Part shown: positions 60,781-64,000 of the stretch, piece after piece
Layout of the letters: every line of letters begins with the position of its first letter
Numbering within the stretch: position 1 is the stretch's first letter
Notes under the pieces: model-generated
What the model was told of the DNA's origin: nothing
Database searches by the model: none
What the model saw: the letters and a program-made list of their open reading frames with translations, nothing else
Position numbers and translations under genes: made by a program
Assembly: GCF_030463565.1 (NCBI RefSeq)
Contig: NC_134660.1
Coordinates: 4,601,501-4,665,500 of the forward strand
Length of the DNA stretch: 64,000 bases
From: Pelecanus crispus
Taxonomy: Eukaryota > Chordata > Aves > Pelecaniformes > Pelecanidae
Direction: 5' to 3'

Positions 60781-62679
60781 TTCTTGCCCGAAGCCGGCAC
60801 GGGGCTTGCGAACGTCCGCGGATTTCTCCCACGACAAAGGGGCCAGCCCCGAAAGCTGTGGCCACCCCTCGGCGCCCACTGCCGCCGCTTCCACAGCAGC
60901 ACAGAGCCTGGGGCTGCGGTCTCACCTGTGCTGCCTATGCCGCGACGTATGAGGCCCGCTCGGCGGCGTTTCTTGCCCGAAGCCGGCACGGGGCTTGCGA
61001 ACGTCCGGGGATTTCTCCCACGCCAAAGGGGCCAGCCCCGAAAGCTGTGGCCAGCCCTCGGCGCCCACTGCCGCCGCTTCCACGGCAGCACAGAGCCTGG
61101 GGCTGCGGTCTCCCCTGTGCTGCCTATGCCGCGACGTATGAGGCCCGCTCGGCGGCGTTTTTTGCCCGAAGCCGGCACGGGGCTTGCGAACGTCCGGGGA
61201 TTTCTCCCCCGCCAAAGGGGCCATCCCCGAAAGCTGTGGCCAGCCCTCGGTGCCCAGTGCCGCTGCTTCCACGGCACCACAGAGCCTGGGGCTGCGGTCT
61301 CACCTGTGCTGCCTATGCCGCGACGTATGAGGCCCGCTCGGGGGCGTTTTTTGCCCGAAGCCGGCACGGGGCTTGCGAACGTCCGGGGATTTCTCCCACG
61401 CCAAAGGGGCCAGCCCCGAAAGCTGTGGCCAGCCCTCGGCGCCCACTGCCGCCGCTTCCACAGCAGCACAGAGCCTGGGGCTGCGGTCTCACCTGTGCTG
61501 CCTATGCCGCGACGTATGAGGCCCGCTCGGCGGCGTTTTTTGCCCGAAGCCGGCACGGGGCTTGCGAACGTCCGGGGATTTCTCCCACGGCAAAGGGGCC
61601 AGCCCCGAAAGCTGTGGCCAGCCCTCGGCGCCCACTGCCGCCGCTTCCACGGCAGCACAGAGCCTGGGGCTGCGGTCTCACCTGTGCTGCCTATGCTTTG
61701 ACGTATGAGGCCCGCTCGGCGGCGTTTTTTGCCCGAAGCCGGCACGGGGCTTGCGAACGTCCGGGGATTTCTCCCACGCCAAAGGGGCCAGCCCCGAAAG
61801 CTGTGGCCAGCCCTCGGCGCCCACTGCCGCCGCTTCCACGGCACCACAGAGCCTGGGGCTGCGGTCTCACCTGTGCTGCCTATGCCGCGACGGATGAGGC
61901 CCGCTCGGGGGCGTTTTTTGCCCGAAGCCGGCACGGGTTTGCGAACGTCCGGGGATTTCTCCCACGCCAAAGGGGCCAGCCCCGAAAGCTGTGGCCAGCC
62001 CTCGGCGCCCACTGCCGCCGCTTCCACGGCAGCACAGAGCCTGGGGCTGCAGTCTCACCTGTGCTGCCCATGCCGCGACGTATGAGGCCCGCTCGGGGGC
62101 GTTTTTTGCCCGAAGCCGGCACGGGGCTTGGGAACGTCCGGGGATTTCTCCCACGCCAAAGGGGCCAGCCCCGAAAGCTGTGGCCAGCCCTCAGCGCCCA
62201 CTGCCGCCGCTTCCATGGCAGCACAGAGCCTGGGGCTGCGGTCTCACCTGTGCTGCCTATGCCGCGACGTATGAGGCCCGCTCGGGGGCGTTTTTTGCCC
62301 GAAGTCGGCACAGGGCTTGCGAACGTCCGGGGATTTCTCCCACGGCAAAGGGGCCAGCCCCGAAAGCTGTGGCCAGCCCTCGGCGCCCACTGCCGCCGCT
62401 TCCACGGCAGCACAGAGCCTGGGGCTGCGGTCTCACCTGTGCTGCCTATGCCGCGACGTATGAGGCCCGCTCGGCGGCGTTTTTTGCCCGAAGCCGGCAC
62501 GGGGCTTGCGAACGTCTGCGGATTTCTCCCACGCCAAAGGGGCCAGCCCCGAAAGCTGTGGCCAGCCCTCGGCGCCCACTGCCGCCGCTTCCATGCCACC
62601 ACAGAGCCTGGGGCTGCGGTCTCACCTGTGCTGCCTATGCCGCGACGTATGAGGCCCGCTCGGGGGCGTTTTTTGCCCG

Positions 62680-63425
62680 AAGCCGGCACGGGGCTTGCGA
62701 ACGTCCGGGGATTTATCCCACGGCAAAGGGGCCAGCCCCGAAAGCTGTGGCCAGCCCTCGGCGCCCACTGCCGCCGCTTCCACAGCAGCACAGAGCCTGG
62801 GGCTGCGGTCTCACCTGTGCTGCCTATGCCGCGACGTATGAGGCCCGCTCGGGGGCGTTTTTTGCCCGAAGCCGGCACGGGGCTTGCGAACGTCCGGGGA
62901 TGTCTCCCTCGGCAAAGGGGCCAGCCCCGAAAGCTGTGGCCAGCCCTCGGCGCCCACTGCCGCCGCTTCCATGGCAGCACAGAGCCTGGGGCTGCGGTCT
63001 CACCTGTGCTGCCTATGCCGCGACGTATGAGGCCCGCTCGGGGGCGTTTTTTGCCCGAAGCCGGCACGGGGCTTGCGAACGTCCGGGGATTTCTCCCACG
63101 CCAAAGGGGCCAGCCCCGAAAGCTGTGGCCAGCCCTCGGCGCCCACTGCCGCCGCTTCCACGGCAGCACAGAGCCTGGGGCTGCGGGCTCACCTGTGCGG
63201 CCTATGCCGCGACGTATGAGGCCCGCTCGGCGGCGTTTTTTGCCCGAAGCCGGCACGGGGCTTGCGAACGTCCGGGGATTTCTCCCACGCCAAATGGGCC
63301 ATCCCCGAAAGCTGTGGCCAGCCCTCGGCGCCCACTGCCGCCGCTTCCACGGCAGCACAGAGCCTGGGGCTGCGGGCTCACCTGTGCTGCCTATGCCGCG
63401 ACGTATGAGGCCCGCTCGGCGGCGT
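62680..63425. repeat. Satellite sub-block, second copy of the four-monomer duplication
   Basis: It carries the same variant series as 60035-60780, each displaced by exactly 2,645 bp (14 monomers minus one base, explained by the one-base deletion near 61933). The flanking monomers differ between the two copies, so the duplicated unit is about 745 bp. Confidence 0.8.
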
Positions 63426-64000
63426 TTTTTGCCCGAAGCCGGCACGGGGCTTGCGAACGTCCGGGGATTTCTCCCACGCCAAAGGGGCCAGCCCCGAAAG
63501 CTGTGGCCAGCCCTCGGCGCCCACTGCCGCCGCTTCCACGGCAGCACAGAGCCTGGGGCTGCGGGGTCACCTGTGCTGCCTATGCCGCGACGTATGAGGC
63601 CCGCTCGGCGGCGTTTTTTGCCCGAAGCCGGCACGGGGCTTGCGAACGTCCGGGGATTTCTCCCCCGCCAAAGGGGCCATCCCCGAAAGCTGTGGCCAGC
63701 CCTCGGCGCCCACTGCCGCCGCTTCCACGGCAGCACAGAGCCTGGGGCTGCGGTCTCACCTGTGCTGCCTATGCCGCGACGTATGAGGCCCGCTCGGCGG
63801 CGTTTTTTGCCCGAAGCCGGCACGGGGCTTGCGAACGTCCGCGGATTTCTCCCACGCCAAAGGGGCCAGTCCCGAAAGCTGTGGCCAGCCCTCGGCGCCC
63901 ACTGCCGCCGCTTCCATGCCACCACAGAGCCTGGGGCTGCGGGCTCACCTGTGCGGCCTATGCCACGACGTATGAGGCCCGCTCGGGGGCGTTTTTTGCC

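Larger units (their letters stand above)
57583..64000. repeat. Tandem satellite array, 189-bp monomer, about 34 copies, continuing past the window
   Basis: The segment CTTGCGAA recurs every 189 bp (57591, 57780 and on), with nearly identical monomers. A monomer contains GTTTTTTGCCCGAAGCCGGC, then CTTGCGAACGTCCGGGGATT, GCCAAAGGGGCCAGCCCCGA, TTCCACGGCAGCACAGAGCC and GCCGCGACGTATGAGGCCCG. It has about 20 CpG dinucleotides, mostly preserved between copies. The first copy is diverged (poly-A in place of the T6 tract), marking the array edge. Long open frames on both strands (for example 58842-62027 minus and 58894-61701 plus) exist only because 189 is divisible by three. They shift at a T7 run (58889-58895) and at a one-base deletion near 61933, with no sign of coding constraint. 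I saw no CENP-B box in the consensus. Confidence 0.95.

Noticed and set aside
58842-62027. 1061-codon minus-strand protein
   Set aside because: It is a translation of the 189-bp satellite. Similar frames are open on the opposite strand, and single-base indels shift the frame.
57583-64000. CRISPR-like or protein-coding tandem repeat
   Set aside because: The repeats are contiguous 189-bp monomers without spacers in a vertebrate genome, which is ordinary satellite organisation.

Overview
The window looks like avian nuclear DNA. The evidence is a CR1 LINE with its typical 3' end, two copies of a bird-type endogenous retroviral LTR, amniote-type spliced genes, and a GC-rich context. Apart from one single-exon gene, the genes are split, so most long open frames are shadows and I built gene models from splice sites and known protein families. 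The core is a complete integrin beta-3 gene (ITGB3) on the minus strand, with 15 coding exons from 27063 down to 5847. Every exon junction keeps the frame, and the model encodes 781 residues. Its likely 3' UTR runs to paired polyadenylation signals near 4516-4525.

Left of ITGB3, on the same strand, several spliced exons (1-71, 633-778, 1644-1723, 1844-2046 and tentatively 2676-2801) look like the N-terminal part of an EFCAB13/EFCAB3-like EF-hand protein. That gene follows ITGB3 in the same orientation in human. Right of ITGB3, and divergent from it, is the intact single-exon RPRML gene (Reprimo-like, 31319-31654) in a GC-rich stretch, with polyadenylation signals downstream.

From about 32.3 to 57.6 kb I recognise no protein-coding gene. 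This stretch has a solo LTR with a clean 5-bp target-site duplication (33237-33806), possible MIR remnants, RFX/X-box-like motifs, a minus-strand CCAAT/TATA arrangement near 55.8 kb with no recognisable gene behind it, and a CR1 fragment with the C-terminal reverse-transcriptase ORF remnant (about 56410-56735). A second LTR in the opposite orientation (16081-16613), in ITGB3 intron 3, abuts a degenerate whole tRNA-Lys(CTT) copy that still carries CCA.

The last 6.4 kb (about 57583 to the window edge) is a GC- and CpG-rich tandem satellite with a 189-bp monomer, roughly 34 copies. Because 189 is a multiple of three, it gives very long open frames on both strands; these are best explained as satellite artefacts. 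A four-monomer block recurs almost identically 2,645 bp away (14 monomers minus one base), which suggests emerging higher-order structure. The satellite makes a pericentromeric or heterochromatic location on a microchromosome plausible, but that is inference.
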